Notes: generated by a model from the sequence alone, not told the origin. Counted from the first letter of the stretch, positions 1-8,338 are shown. The stretch: 20,135 nucleotides of DNA from an uncultured Lachnospiraceae bacterium (GCA_902783295.1 CACZQT010000062.1:1-20135), one strand, 5' to 3'. A program made the numbers and translations.

Positions 1-549
1 AAAGAAGGAATGAGTGTTACCAGCGTTTCGAAGGCGAACGCGCTGAATTATTCCATGGTTTTCTGGGATCAGATTTTCCATGAAATCAGCAAGGAGTATC
101 CGGAGATCGAAACGCATGAATATCTGGTGGACGCGGCTGCCTGTCATTTCGTACGTGATCCGGGCCGTTTCCAGGTGGTCGTCACCTCCAATCTGTTCGG
201 GGATATTCTTACGGATCTCGGAGCTGCCATTGCAGGCGGTATGGGCCTGGCGGCCGGTGCCAACCTGAATCCGGAAGGTACCTTCCCGTCCATGTTTGAA
301 CCGATTCATGGTTCTGCTCCGGACATTGCAGGCACAGGAGCGGCAAACCCTATGGCTACCATCTGGTCTGCCAGCCAGATGCTGGATTTCTTCGGATATG
401 AAGAGTACGGCAAGCTGCTGATTTCTGCCATGGAAGATGTCCTGAAAGAAAAGAAGCACATCTCCCCGGAACTGGGCGGTAATGCCAAAACCTGGGAAGT
501 TGGGGACGCTGTCCGTGAAAAAGTCCTTCTCCGGCTGAAGAACAGATAA
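1..549 (+). CDS. Tartrate/D-malate dehydrogenase-like beta-decarboxylating dehydrogenase, C-terminal part
   Basis: The gene is cut by the left edge; the frame is open from base 1 and ends at TAA 547-549, leaving about 182 residues. It belongs to the isocitrate/isopropylmalate dehydrogenase fold, which oxidises and decarboxylates 2-hydroxy acids with NAD(P). Visible landmarks are the catalytic Lys in TSVSKANAL (bases 31-33), the Asp in YLVDAAACHF, the metal-binding SNLFGDILTDLG, and the cofactor loop HGSAPDIAGTGAANPMATIW. The wording SNLFGDIL, ANLNPEGTFPSMFEPIHG and NPMATIWSASQMLDFFG fits the tartrate/D-malate branch (TtuC, DmlA, YcsA) better than LeuB, which usually has GNLFGDILSD and LYEPIHGSAPD. 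Substrate is therefore inferred, and LeuB or an isocitrate dehydrogenase is the alternative. Only 13 bases separate it from dnaE, so the two are probably cotranscribed. Confidence 0.8.
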   Translation, partial: KEGMSVTSVSKANALNYSMVFWDQIFHEISKEYPEIETHEYLVDAAACHFVRDPGRFQVVVTSNLFGDILTDLGAAIAGGMGLAAGANLNPEGTFPSMFEPIHGSAPDIAGTGAANPMATIWSASQMLDFFGYEEYGKLLISAMEDVLKEKKHISPELGGNAKTWEVGDAVREKVLLRLKNR

Positions 550-562
550 TAAGGGAGGAAAC

Positions 563-3500
563 ATGGCGTTTACACCTCTGCATGTCCATACGGAATACAG
601 CCTTCTGGACGGGTCCGCCAAAATTGAAGAACTGGTAGCCCGCGCCAAAGAACTCGGCATGGATTCCCTGGCCATCACAGACCACGGAGCCATGTACGGT
701 ATCATTAAATTTTACAAATGCTGCAAAGCGCAGGGCATCAAACCGATCCTTGGCTGTGAAGTATACGTCGCTCCGGGTTCGAGGCTGGACCGCGAGCCCG
801 GAGCCGGCGATGACCGGTATTACCACCTTGTCCTTCTTGCGGAAAACCAGACCGGTTACCAGAATCTGGTCAAAATTGTTTCCCGGGGTTTTATCGACGG
901 TTTTTATTATAAACCGCGTGTGGATACGGAAATCCTGGAGAAATATCATGAGGGACTGATCGCCCTCAGTGCCTGCCTGGCAGGTGAAGTGGCCCGCTGT
1001 CTGGCCGCCAGGCAGTATGAAAAAGCCTGCAGGGCAGCTCTGAAATATGAAGGTATTTTCGGGAAGGGCAATTTTTTCCTGGAACTGCAGGATCACGGCA
1101 TCCCCGAGCAGCGTGACGTCAATGCCGGTCTGATGCGCATGAGTGAAGAACTGAGTATTCCTCTGGTCGCTACCAATGATTCTCACTACATCCTGGCGGA
1201 AGACTGGGAGGCGCATGATATTCTTCTTTGTCTGCAGACCGGGAAAAAGCTTTCGGATCCCAACCGGATGAGATACGAAGGCGGGCAGTACTACCTGAAG
1301 TCCGAAGAGGAGATGAGAAGTCTTTTTCCTTATGCTCCTCAGGCCATTGAAAATACCCATCGCATCGCCGAACGCTGCCAGGTGGAAATCGCTTTCCATC
1401 AGCATCTCCTGCCGCATTTTGAAGTACCCGCAGGCCATGATTCCTGGTCCTATCTGAATCTGCTGTGCCGGGAAGGCCTGAAAAAAAGATATCCGGAGGA
1501 TGACGGCACTGCCCTTCAGCAGATGGAATATGAACTGGACGTCATCCGGAACATGGGGTTTGTGGATTATTTCCTGATTGTATGGGACTTCATCCATTAT
1601 GCCAAAACACGTGATATCCCCGTCGGACCCGGCCGCGGATCAGCCGCCGGAAGCATTGTTTCCTACTGCCTCGAAATTACGGATATTGACCCCCTCCGCT
1701 ATCAGCTGCTGTTCGAACGTTTCCTGAACCCGGAGCGGGTGAGCATGCCGGATATTGACGTGGATTTCTGCTTCGAAAGGCGCAGCGAAGTCATTGACTA
1801 TGTGAACCGGAAATACGGGGAAGATCACGTGGTTCAGATCGTGACCTTCGGTACTCTGCTGGCAAGGGGCGTGGTCCGGGATGTTGGGCGTGTTATGGAT
1901 CTCCCGTACGCTCTCTGCGACGCAGTCGCCAAAGCCGTTCCCAGAGACCTGAAGATCACGCTGGAAGAAGCCGTGCAGAAAAGTCCCGATCTGAAAAAGA
2001 TGATCGAAGAAGACGAGCGGGTCGCCAGGCTTATCACTATGGCCAGGCAGCTGGAAGGACTGCCCAGGCATACCTCCATGCATGCGGCCGGCGTCGTCAT
2101 CGGTCCCGGTGCCATGGATGATTACCTGCCTTTATCCAGAGCCTCTGAAGGACAGATTACCGCGCAGTTCGATAAGGATGTCATTGAAGAACTCGGACTT
2201 CTGAAAATGGATTTCCTGGGGCTCCGAACTCTTACCGTAATCAAAAATACCCTGAGCATGATGGAAGCACGGGGAGTTCACCTGGATCTTGCACATCTGG
2301 ACTTCAACGATAAAAGCGTTTACGACTATCTGGGCACCGGAAAAACCGATGGGATATTCCAGCTTGAAAGTGCCGGTATGAAACGGTTCATGAAGGAACT
2401 GAAACCGAAGAACCTCGAGGATGTCATCGCCGGGATCTCTCTGTACCGTCCGGGCCCCATGGATTTTATTCCCCAGTATATACAGGGAAAGAACCATCCG
2501 GAGACCATCACCTATCTCTGCCCTCAGCTGATTCCTATCCTCCGGCCGACATACGGCTGTATTGTCTACCAGGAACAGGTCATGCAGATTGTCCAGAATC
2601 TGGGCGGTTTCAGTCTGGGGCGAAGCGATATGGTCCGCCGTGCCATGAGTAAAAAGAAGCAGGAAACCATGGTCAAGGAGCGGAAGAATTTTGTGTACGG
2701 AAATCCTGACGAAGGAATCCCCGGCTGTATCGGCAACGGAATCCCGGAACACATCGGTAACCGTATTTATGACCAGATGATGGATTTCGCCAAGTATGCC
2801 TTCAACAAGTCTCATGCAGCAGGATATGCCGTCGTCGCCTACCAGACCGCCTATCTGAAAGTCCATTATCCTGTAGAATTTATGGCTGCGCTTATGACCT
2901 CCGTGATCGATTCCCAGGAAAAAGTCACAGAATACATCCAGGTCTGCCGTTCTATGGGAATTCAGGTGCTCCCGCCGGATATCAACCGCGGCGAATGGGG
3001 ATTTTCCGTACAGGACGGAAATATCCTTTACGGTCTGTCCGCGATTAAGGGGCTGGGGCGCAGTGTTGTAGAAACCATTCAGGAAGAACGCAGGGCAGGA
3101 GGTCCTTTCCGGGATCTTCGGGATCTGATCGACCGTCTTTCAGGAAGGGAAGTCAATAAACGGACCATTGAAAGCTTTATCCGGTCCGGTGCCCTGGACT
3201 GTCTGCCGGGCAACCGCCGCCAGAAAATGATGGTCTACGCCGATATGATGGACCGGAAAGCCAAGGAGCTGAAGGACGGGATTTCCGGTCAGATGTCCCT
3301 CTTTGACCTCATGAGTGACGACGAGCGCCGGGAAGTGGAAGGTGACCTTCCGGATGTGGAGGAATTTTCCAGGAAGGATCTCCTGGCCGGAGAGAAAGAA
3401 GTCCTGCGTACCTATGTCAGCGGCCACCCTCTTGATGAAGACCGAGCCCGCCTGGAGCGGCAGGTCACTGCAAGAGCAGCTGACTTTCTGGTAGACGAGG

Positions 3501-4033
3501 AAAGCGGCCAGGCCAGGGTAGAAGAGGGACAGACCGTCCTGCTGGGCGGAATGATCACCGCCATTACCAATAAACTGACGAAAAACAACCAGAATATGGC
3601 CTTCCTGACACTGGAGGATCTGAGCGGATCTATAGAAATCCTGCTCTTTCCCAGAGATTTTGATAAAAACCGGGCCTTCCTGGCTGTGGATGCCAGGGTA
3701 TATGTGCATGGCCGTGTGAGCCTGGGTGCCGATGAGGCCAGGGGGAAACTGGTCTGTGACCGGATCATTCCCTTTGATACGGTTCCCAGGGATCTGTGGC
3801 TCCGGTTCGCAGATAAAGCGTCTTATGACAGGGCGGCGGACGAACTGGAAAAAATCCGCGGAAATGTATCTCTGCAGGTTTTCCTCGGGAAAGAACGGGC
3901 TGTCAAAAAACTGCCGGGGCGTGCCTCCCGCGAGGAGGAGGAAGCTGTCCTGGATATCCTCCGGCAGAGATTCGGACCGGAAAATGTCCAAATTGTTGAA
4001 AAAAAACTTGAAGATAGAAAAAGAATACGGTAA
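563..4033 (+). CDS. dnaE: DNA polymerase III subunit alpha (DnaE)
   Basis: Replicative C-family DNA polymerase, 1156 residues, close to the usual length of about 1160. AAGGGAGGA at 551-559 sets the ATG. The N-terminal PHP domain (about 1-280) keeps all nine expected metal ligands: H7, H9, D16, H41, E66, H88, C138, D206, H208. The polymerase core shows GPGRGSAAGS at 355-364, PDIDVDF with catalytic Asp 399 and 401, and the third Asp at 550 in LKMDFLGLRTLT. KSHAAGYAVVAYQTAYLK is in the fingers region. A beta-clamp binding pentapeptide QMSLF lies at 910-914, and an OB fold (about 990-1080, ITAITNKLTKNNQNMAFLTLED) precedes the C-terminal domain. Firmicutes usually also carry PolC, which is not in the window. 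An intact PHP site suggests proofreading activity; that is inference from family knowledge. Confidence 0.98.
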   Translation: MAFTPLHVHTEYSLLDGSAKIEELVARAKELGMDSLAITDHGAMYGIIKFYKCCKAQGIKPILGCEVYVAPGSRLDREPGAGDDRYYHLVLLAENQTGYQNLVKIVSRGFIDGFYYKPRVDTEILEKYHEGLIALSACLAGEVARCLAARQYEKACRAALKYEGIFGKGNFFLELQDHGIPEQRDVNAGLMRMSEELSIPLVATNDSHYILAEDWEAHDILLCLQTGKKLSDPNRMRYEGGQYYLKSEEEMRSLFPYAPQAIENTHRIAERCQVEIAFHQHLLPHFEVPAGHDSWSYLNLLCREGLKKRYPEDDGTALQQMEYELDVIRNMGFVDYFLIVWDFIHYAKTRDIPVGPGRGSAAGSIVSYCLEITDIDPLRYQLLFERFLNPERVSMPDIDVDFCFERRSEVIDYVNRKYGEDHVVQIVTFGTLLARGVVRDVGRVMDLPYALCDAVAKAVPRDLKITLEEAVQKSPDLKKMIEEDERVARLITMARQLEGLPRHTSMHAAGVVIGPGAMDDYLPLSRASEGQITAQFDKDVIEELGLLKMDFLGLRTLTVIKNTLSMMEARGVHLDLAHLDFNDKSVYDYLGTGKTDGIFQLESAGMKRFMKELKPKNLEDVIAGISLYRPGPMDFIPQYIQGKNHPETITYLCPQLIPILRPTYGCIVYQEQVMQIVQNLGGFSLGRSDMVRRAMSKKKQETMVKERKNFVYGNPDEGIPGCIGNGIPEHIGNRIYDQMMDFAKYAFNKSHAAGYAVVAYQTAYLKVHYPVEFMAALMTSVIDSQEKVTEYIQVCRSMGIQVLPPDINRGEWGFSVQDGNILYGLSAIKGLGRSVVETIQEERRAGGPFRDLRDLIDRLSGREVNKRTIESFIRSGALDCLPGNRRQKMMVYADMMDRKAKELKDGISGQMSLFDLMSDDERREVEGDLPDVEEFSRKDLLAGEKEVLRTYVSGHPLDEDRARLERQVTARAADFLVDEESGQARVEEGQTVLLGGMITAITNKLTKNNQNMAFLTLEDLSGSIEILLFPRDFDKNRAFLAVDARVYVHGRVSLGADEARGKLVCDRIIPFDTVPRDLWLRFADKASYDRAADELEKIRGNVSLQVFLGKERAVKKLPGRASREEEEAVLDILRQRFGPENVQIVEKKLEDRKRIR

Positions 4034-4036
4034 AAT
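4008..4036 (+). promoter_or_regulatory. Candidate sigma-A promoter for pfkA inside the end of dnaE
   Basis: TTGAAG at 4008-4013 and TAAAAT at 4031-4036 are separated by exactly 17 bases. The -10 box contains the dnaE stop codon (4031-4033). Both hexamers are imperfect (4/6 and 5/6) and the region is A-rich, so a chance match is possible. It would give pfkA independent transcription with a leader of about 45 bases. Confidence 0.45.
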
Positions 4037-4046
4037 CATGTTTTAA

Positions 4047-4063
4047 TCCGGAAACATTCCGGA
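4047..4063 (+). other. Small stem-loop in the pfkA leader
   Basis: TCCGGAA (4047-4053) and TTCCGGA (4057-4063) form a perfect 7-bp stem with a 3-base loop between dnaE and pfkA. No T-run follows, so it is not a standard intrinsic terminator. It could be a weak transcript-stabilising or attenuating element in the pfkA 5' leader; its role is unknown. Confidence 0.35.
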
Positions 4064-4088
4064 CAACTTCCTGAGGGAGGAACGGGAG

Positions 4089-5066
4089 ATGGAACATCAA
4101 ATCAAAACCATCGGTGTACTGACCAGCGGGGGCGATGCTCCCGGCATGAATGCTGCCATCCGCGGCGTAGTGCGCGCGGCCACTGCAGCCGGTCTGAAAG
4201 TAAAGGGAATCCGGCGCGGATATGCCGGCCTCCTGGATGAAGAAATTATCGATATGGATTCCCGCAGTGTGGCGGAAATCATCAACCGCGGCGGGACCAT
4301 TCTTTATACGGCGCGCTGTATGGAATTTATGACAGAAGCCGGTCAGAAGAAAGGGGCAGAGATGTGCCGGAAGCACGGAATCGAAGGCCTTGTAGTCATC
4401 GGGGGTGACGGTTCCTTCCGCGGCGCCGGAAAACTGGCCGAACTCGGTGTCAACACCATCGGCATTCCCGGCACCATTGACCTGGACATTGCCTGTACGG
4501 ACTACACCATCGGCTTCGATACCGCCATCAATACAGCCATGGAAGCCATCGACAAGATCCGGGATACTTCCACATCTCATGAGCGTGTCAGCATCATTGA
4601 GGTTATGGGACGTCATGCCGGTTATATCGCTCTCTGGTGCGGTATCGCCAACGGAGCGGAGGATATCCTGATTCCCGAGACCTACGACTACGACGAGCAG
4701 CGTCTGGTGGATCAGATTATCAACCAGCGGAAAAACGGGAAAAGGCATCACATCATCGTGAACGCGGAAGGCGTCGGTCATTCGGTGGGTATGGCAGCAC
4801 GTATTGAAGCCGCCACCGGTCTGGAAACCCGCGCTACCATTCTCGGATACATGCAGCGCGGCGGTACGCCGACCTGTAAAGACCGTGTCTACGCATCAAT
4901 CATGGGCGCAAAAGCGGTACACCTGCTGCTGGAAGGAAAAACCATGCGTATCGTAGCGTATAAAGGCGGCGAATTCGTGGACTATGATATCGCCGAAGCG
5001 CTTGCCATGAAGAAAGAAATCCAGCCGGATTTCATGACTGTCAGCCACGAACTGATCCGTGTCTGA
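4089..5066 (+). CDS. pfkA: ATP-dependent 6-phosphofructokinase
   Basis: Transfers phosphate from ATP to fructose 6-phosphate, the committed step of glycolysis, in the cytoplasm as a tetramer. The length of 325 residues is near the usual 320 of short bacterial PfkA. Motifs are LTSGGDAPGMNAAIRG (11-26), GGDGSFRGA (nucleotide site), PGTID with the catalytic base D131, GFDTA, TSHERVSIIEVMGRHAGYIALW, and GYMQRGGTPT. Gly in both GGDGS and PGTI points to ATP rather than pyrophosphate use. Two local departures from the Bacillus stearothermophilus enzyme stand out. TIDND reads TIDLD, with Leu at 132 between the two conserved Asp. The effector-site stretch ERGKKH reads KNGKRH, so the Arg is Asn. GAGGGAGGA lies a few bases ahead of the ATG. 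Confidence 0.97.
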   Translation: MEHQIKTIGVLTSGGDAPGMNAAIRGVVRAATAAGLKVKGIRRGYAGLLDEEIIDMDSRSVAEIINRGGTILYTARCMEFMTEAGQKKGAEMCRKHGIEGLVVIGGDGSFRGAGKLAELGVNTIGIPGTIDLDIACTDYTIGFDTAINTAMEAIDKIRDTSTSHERVSIIEVMGRHAGYIALWCGIANGAEDILIPETYDYDEQRLVDQIINQRKNGKRHHIIVNAEGVGHSVGMAARIEAATGLETRATILGYMQRGGTPTCKDRVYASIMGAKAVHLLLEGKTMRIVAYKGGEFVDYDIAEALAMKKEIQPDFMTVSHELIRV

Positions 5067-5086
5067 TCCGGTCCTCATAAACTGCT

Positions 5087-5114
5087 TTGAGTCCAGACTT
5101 TTCTTTTTAATAAT
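5087..5114 (+). promoter_or_regulatory. Candidate promoter for rel
   Basis: TTGAGT at 5087-5092 and AATAAT at 5109-5114 are spaced 16 bases apart in the 77-base gap between pfkA and rel. The region is notably AT-rich compared with its surroundings. The match is moderate (4/6 and 5/6) and read-through from pfkA is equally possible. Confidence 0.4.
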
Positions 5115-5143
5115 GATTCTGTCATGAAGGAGGTGCGGAAGGC

Positions 5144-7444
5144 ATGTCGATGGATAATCCGATTCTGGTTCCGGAAGGAACCTCTGTGACGGACTGCAAC
5201 AGGCATTCCATCGTAAAAGACGACCAGAAAAAGCCGGAAGAACTGTATGAGGAGCTTGTCGCCGCCATCCGCAAATATCATCCTTCGGATGATTTAAGCC
5301 AGGTGGAGAAAGCCTACCGGCTGGCTCTGCAGAAACATGACGGCCAGCTTCGAAAATCCGGTGAACCTTATATCATCCATCCGCTGAAAGTGGCGATTAT
5401 CCTCGCCGAACTGGAAATGGATAAAGAATCCATTATCGCCGGAATTCTTCACGATATCGTAGAGGATACGGATACGACACTGGATGAAATCCGGGATGAA
5501 TTCGGCCACGATGTTGCTTTGCTGGTGGATGGAGTCACCAAACTGACCAGAATCACCTGGACCTCCGACAAGAACGAAATCCAGGCGGAGAATCTCCGGA
5601 AAATGTTCCTCGCGATGGCGAAGGACATCCGCGTTATCATCATCAAGCTGGCGGACCGGCTTCACAATATGCGGACTCTCCAGTATATGAGGCCGGAAAA
5701 GCAGAAGGAAAAATCCAGGGAGACTCTGGAAATTTTCGCCCCGCTGGCCAGCCGACTTGGCATTTCCAAGCTGAAGGTAGAACTGGATAATCTGGCCCTG
5801 CAGTACCTTCAGCCGGAGGATTACCGGAAACTGGTGGAAGGAATCAACCAGAAAAAGGAGGCCAGGGAAGAGTATATCGGGCAGATCGTGGAAGAAGTGC
5901 GCACTCAGCTTGAAAAAGACGGCATCAAAGCCGAAGTATACGGCCGCGTGAAGCATTATTTCAGCATTTATAAAAAAATGATGGTACAGAGGAAAACTCT
6001 GGACCAGATCTACGACCTCTTCGCGGTCAGAGTACTGGTAGATACAATTCCGGACTGCTATGCGGTCCTTGGCATCATCCATGAAATGTATACCCCCATG
6101 CCGGGACGTTTCAAGGACTACATCGCGATGCCCAAACCCAACCGTTACCAGTCGCTGCATACTACACTGATTGCCAAAAACGGAATCCCCTTCGAGATCC
6201 AGATCCGCACTTATGAAATGCATAAAATGGCGGAATACGGTATCGCCGCCCACTGGAAGTACAAAGAAGGGAAATCGACTGAAACCAGGCTTTCCGGGGA
6301 GGAAGAAAAGCTCAGCTGGCTGCGCCAGATTCTGGAATGGCAGCGGGAGATGTCGGATAACGGAGAGTTTCTGACATCCGTCAAGAGCGACCTTGACCTG
6401 TTCTCGGAATACGTTTACTGTTTTACCCCTACCGGAGAGGTGAAAAACCTGCCGAAAGGTTCCACCCCCATAGACTTTGCCTACGCGATTCATTCCGCCG
6501 TCGGCAACCGGATGACCGGTGCGAGAGTCAACGACAAGCTGGTGCCCATAGATTACGTCATCCAGAACGGCGACCGGATTGAAATCATTACATCCCAGAA
6601 CTCAAAAGGTCCCAGCCTTGACTGGCTGAAGCTGGTAAAGAGTGCTCAGGCCAGGAATAAAATCAACCAGTGGTTCAAAGCCCAGAATAAGGATACGGAT
6701 ATCGCCCGCGGCCGTGAACTCGTAGAGCATTACTGCAAGGCAAAAGGATATGCGGTTTCCGATCTTGTACGGCCTGAGTTTGTGGAAGTCGCTCTGAAAA
6801 AATATGGTTTTCTGGAATGGGATGCCCTTCTGGCTGCCATCGGACACGGAGGCTTAAGGGAAGGTCAGGTCGTCAACCGTCTGATCGAAGAAAAGAAGAA
6901 ACGGGACACCGCGAATCTGACGGATGAGGATGTTCTGAAAAACATCCAGGCCGGTGCGGACATATCGCATCCGGTTCCCCGAAAAGCCAAAAACGGCATT
7001 ATCGTCGAAGGCCTGGACGATCTCTCGGTACATTTTTCTCATTGCTGCAATCCCATCCCCGGGGATGAAATCATCGGTTTTGTAACCCGAGGCCGCGGGA
7101 TTTCGATCCATCGGACGGACTGCGTGAACATCATGAAGATGCCTGAAGCAGAACGGACACGTCTGATTGAAGCAGAGTGGCAGGACAACGTGCCGAAAGA
7201 AGGCCAGTATAAAACCACCATCACCGTATTTACACATAACCGTATCGGAATGCTCGCGGATATTTCCCGGGTTCTGGCAGAGGGCGAAGTCAATATCCTT
7301 TCGCTCAGCACCCGTATCAGCCGGCAGGACGTTGCCACCGTAACGATTGCCTTCATGACCAGCGGTGTAGATGAGATCAACCGGATTATGGGGAAACTCC
7401 GGCAGATCGAAGATGTGATAGATATCCAGAGAAATCCCGGCTGA
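5144..7444 (+). CDS. rel: Bifunctional (p)ppGpp synthetase/hydrolase Rel
   Basis: Long RSH protein of 766 residues that makes and degrades the alarmone (p)ppGpp in the stringent response. The hydrolase site is complete: H79 in IIHPL, H103-D104 in HDIVEDTD, and D171 in KLADRLHNM. The synthetase domain carries YSIYKKM and RFKDYIAMPKPNRYQSLHTT (R322 onward). RFKD is the form found in two-way enzymes, while one-way RelA has an acidic version. The TGS domain begins near 425 (FTPTGEVKNLPKGSTPIDFA). A Cys-containing region has HCCNPIPGDE (633 on) and HRTDC. A C-terminal ACT domain (about 690-766) has HNRIGMLADISRVLAEGEVNI. The first 25-30 residues are an extension compared with common Rel proteins. 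AAGGAGGTG (5127-5135) fixes the ATG. Confidence 0.97.
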   Translation: MSMDNPILVPEGTSVTDCNRHSIVKDDQKKPEELYEELVAAIRKYHPSDDLSQVEKAYRLALQKHDGQLRKSGEPYIIHPLKVAIILAELEMDKESIIAGILHDIVEDTDTTLDEIRDEFGHDVALLVDGVTKLTRITWTSDKNEIQAENLRKMFLAMAKDIRVIIIKLADRLHNMRTLQYMRPEKQKEKSRETLEIFAPLASRLGISKLKVELDNLALQYLQPEDYRKLVEGINQKKEAREEYIGQIVEEVRTQLEKDGIKAEVYGRVKHYFSIYKKMMVQRKTLDQIYDLFAVRVLVDTIPDCYAVLGIIHEMYTPMPGRFKDYIAMPKPNRYQSLHTTLIAKNGIPFEIQIRTYEMHKMAEYGIAAHWKYKEGKSTETRLSGEEEKLSWLRQILEWQREMSDNGEFLTSVKSDLDLFSEYVYCFTPTGEVKNLPKGSTPIDFAYAIHSAVGNRMTGARVNDKLVPIDYVIQNGDRIEIITSQNSKGPSLDWLKLVKSAQARNKINQWFKAQNKDTDIARGRELVEHYCKAKGYAVSDLVRPEFVEVALKKYGFLEWDALLAAIGHGGLREGQVVNRLIEEKKKRDTANLTDEDVLKNIQAGADISHPVPRKAKNGIIVEGLDDLSVHFSHCCNPIPGDEIIGFVTRGRGISIHRTDCVNIMKMPEAERTRLIEAEWQDNVPKEGQYKTTITVFTHNRIGMLADISRVLAEGEVNILSLSTRISRQDVATVTIAFMTSGVDEINRIMGKLRQIEDVIDIQRNPG

Positions 7445-7517
7445 ACCGGAGCGTAAACATTGCGGCAGGAATAAAGACAAGGTTCCTGAACATCCCGCCT
7501 GAGAAGGAAGTAAAGAA

Positions 7518-8153
7518 ATGGCAAAACTGGACATACATTATCTGAACCTCGGTACCATCGGCACCAATGTGTATTTTCTGACGAATTCGGAAACGAACGA
7601 ACTCATCCTGGTAGATCCCGCGGATGATGCGGATTACATTGTAAACCAGTCCCGGATCCGGCAGTACAAGCCTGTGGCCATCCTTCTGACGCATGGTCAC
7701 TTCGACCACATCTACGCCGTCAACGACCTGAAGAAGGCCTGGCCGGATGTCCCTGTGTATGCCTATATCGGGGAGAAGGAACTTCTGGGGGATCCCTGGA
7801 TGAACCGTTCCCGGCAGTGGGCGGAGCCCTATACCACTCAGGCGGATATCTGGCTGACTGACGGGCAGCAGATTCAGCTGGCCGGCTTTTCCATTACCGT
7901 GCTGCATACACCGGGACATACTTCCGGAAGCTGCTGCTACTATTTCCCCGAACAGAAGGTCCTGATGAGCGGTGACACGCTGTTCCATGAATCTTATGGA
8001 CGTACAGACCTGCAGACCGGCAGCCAGTCTGCCATTTTCCGTTCTATCCGGGATGTACTGATGAAACTTCCGGATGATGTAGATGTTTACCCCGGCCATA
8101 TGGATCCCACCACGATCGGGCATGAGCGGGAATACAACCCGGCCATCTTCTGA
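7518..8153 (+). CDS. Metallo-beta-lactamase-fold hydrolase, glyoxalase II-like
   Basis: Cytoplasmic hydrolase of 211 residues with the full binuclear metal site of the glyoxalase II-like group: H59, H61, D63, H64 (THGHFDHI), H134 in TPGHTSG, D153 in MSGDTLF, and H194 in VYPGHMDP. In this family the substrate is a thioester such as S-lactoylglutathione. Clostridia generally lack glutathione, and the C-terminal substrate domain of true GloB is absent, so the real substrate is open. It follows rel by 73 bases, the arrangement usual in Clostridia, where dtd often sits between the two; dtd is absent here. GAAGGA ahead of the ATG serves as ribosome site. Confidence 0.92.
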   Translation: MAKLDIHYLNLGTIGTNVYFLTNSETNELILVDPADDADYIVNQSRIRQYKPVAILLTHGHFDHIYAVNDLKKAWPDVPVYAYIGEKELLGDPWMNRSRQWAEPYTTQADIWLTDGQQIQLAGFSITVLHTPGHTSGSCCYYFPEQKVLMSGDTLFHESYGRTDLQTGSQSAIFRSIRDVLMKLPDDVDVYPGHMDPTTIGHEREYNPAIF

Positions 8154-8173
8154 TTATCCCTATGAAGGTTATC

Positions 8174-8236
8174 GCGGGACAAGGGGACAGACCCTCTGAC
8201 CCATTTCCGGGCCGGAAGGACTGTCCCCTTGTCGCA
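8174..8236. repeat. REP-like palindromic element
   Basis: GACAAGGGGACAG (8178-8190) is exactly complementary to CTGTCCCCTTGTC (8221-8233), giving a 13-bp stem. Two smaller hairpins sit in or compete with it: GGGACAG with CTGACCC (8184-8202, one mismatch) and TTCCGG with CCGGAA around 8206-8217. No T-run follows, so it is not a simple terminator. The wording resembles scattered GGGGACAG-type palindromes that I recall from Firmicutes genomes, sometimes linked to IS200-like REP transposases. None is in the window, and copies elsewhere cannot be checked here. Confidence 0.6.
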
Positions 8237-8273
8237 ATCCGTAACTGGGAACCTTTGGTTGACAGGTTGTTGC

Positions 8274-8303
8274 ATGACATTCGGACCGGTCCGGGGATAT
8301 ACT
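8274..8303 (+). promoter_or_regulatory. Candidate promoter of the HTH protein gene
   Basis: ATGACA (8274-8279) matches the -35 consensus at five of six positions and TATACT (8298-8303) matches the -10 at five of six, with an 18-base spacer. It lies 36 bases ahead of the ATG at 8339. A TTGACA at 8259-8264 has no -10 at a workable distance, so the downstream pair is preferred. Confidence 0.5.
8282..8293. promoter_or_regulatory. Perfect 12-base palindrome in the promoter spacer
   Basis: CGGACCGGTCCG is its own reverse complement and lies wholly between the -35 and -10 boxes at 8274-8303. A dyad in this place is where a repressor or a MerR-type activator would bind. The operator role and the binding protein are inference; the adjacent HTH protein is one candidate. 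Confidence 0.4.
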
Positions 8304-8338
8304 GAAGCAGAAAAATCCTGAAAAGGAGGTTTGGCTTC

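Noticed and set aside
356..1597. Long antisense open frame of 413 codons on the - strand
   Set aside because: It lies opposite the dehydrogenase end and the dnaE PHP domain, has no recognisable motif or ribosome site, and is a by-product of codon bias in the real genes.
5294..6493. Antisense open frame of 399 codons opposite rel
   Set aside because: rel is fully supported by motifs on the other strand; this frame shows only low-complexity Phe/His/Leu-rich text.
8259..8264. Consensus TTGACA as -35 of the HTH gene promoter
   Set aside because: No -10 box lies 16-18 bases downstream; the TATACT at 8298 is 33 bases away.
8162..8305. Small open frame of 47 codons across the REP-like element
   Set aside because: It has no ribosome site, runs through the palindrome and promoter, and the peptide resembles nothing known.
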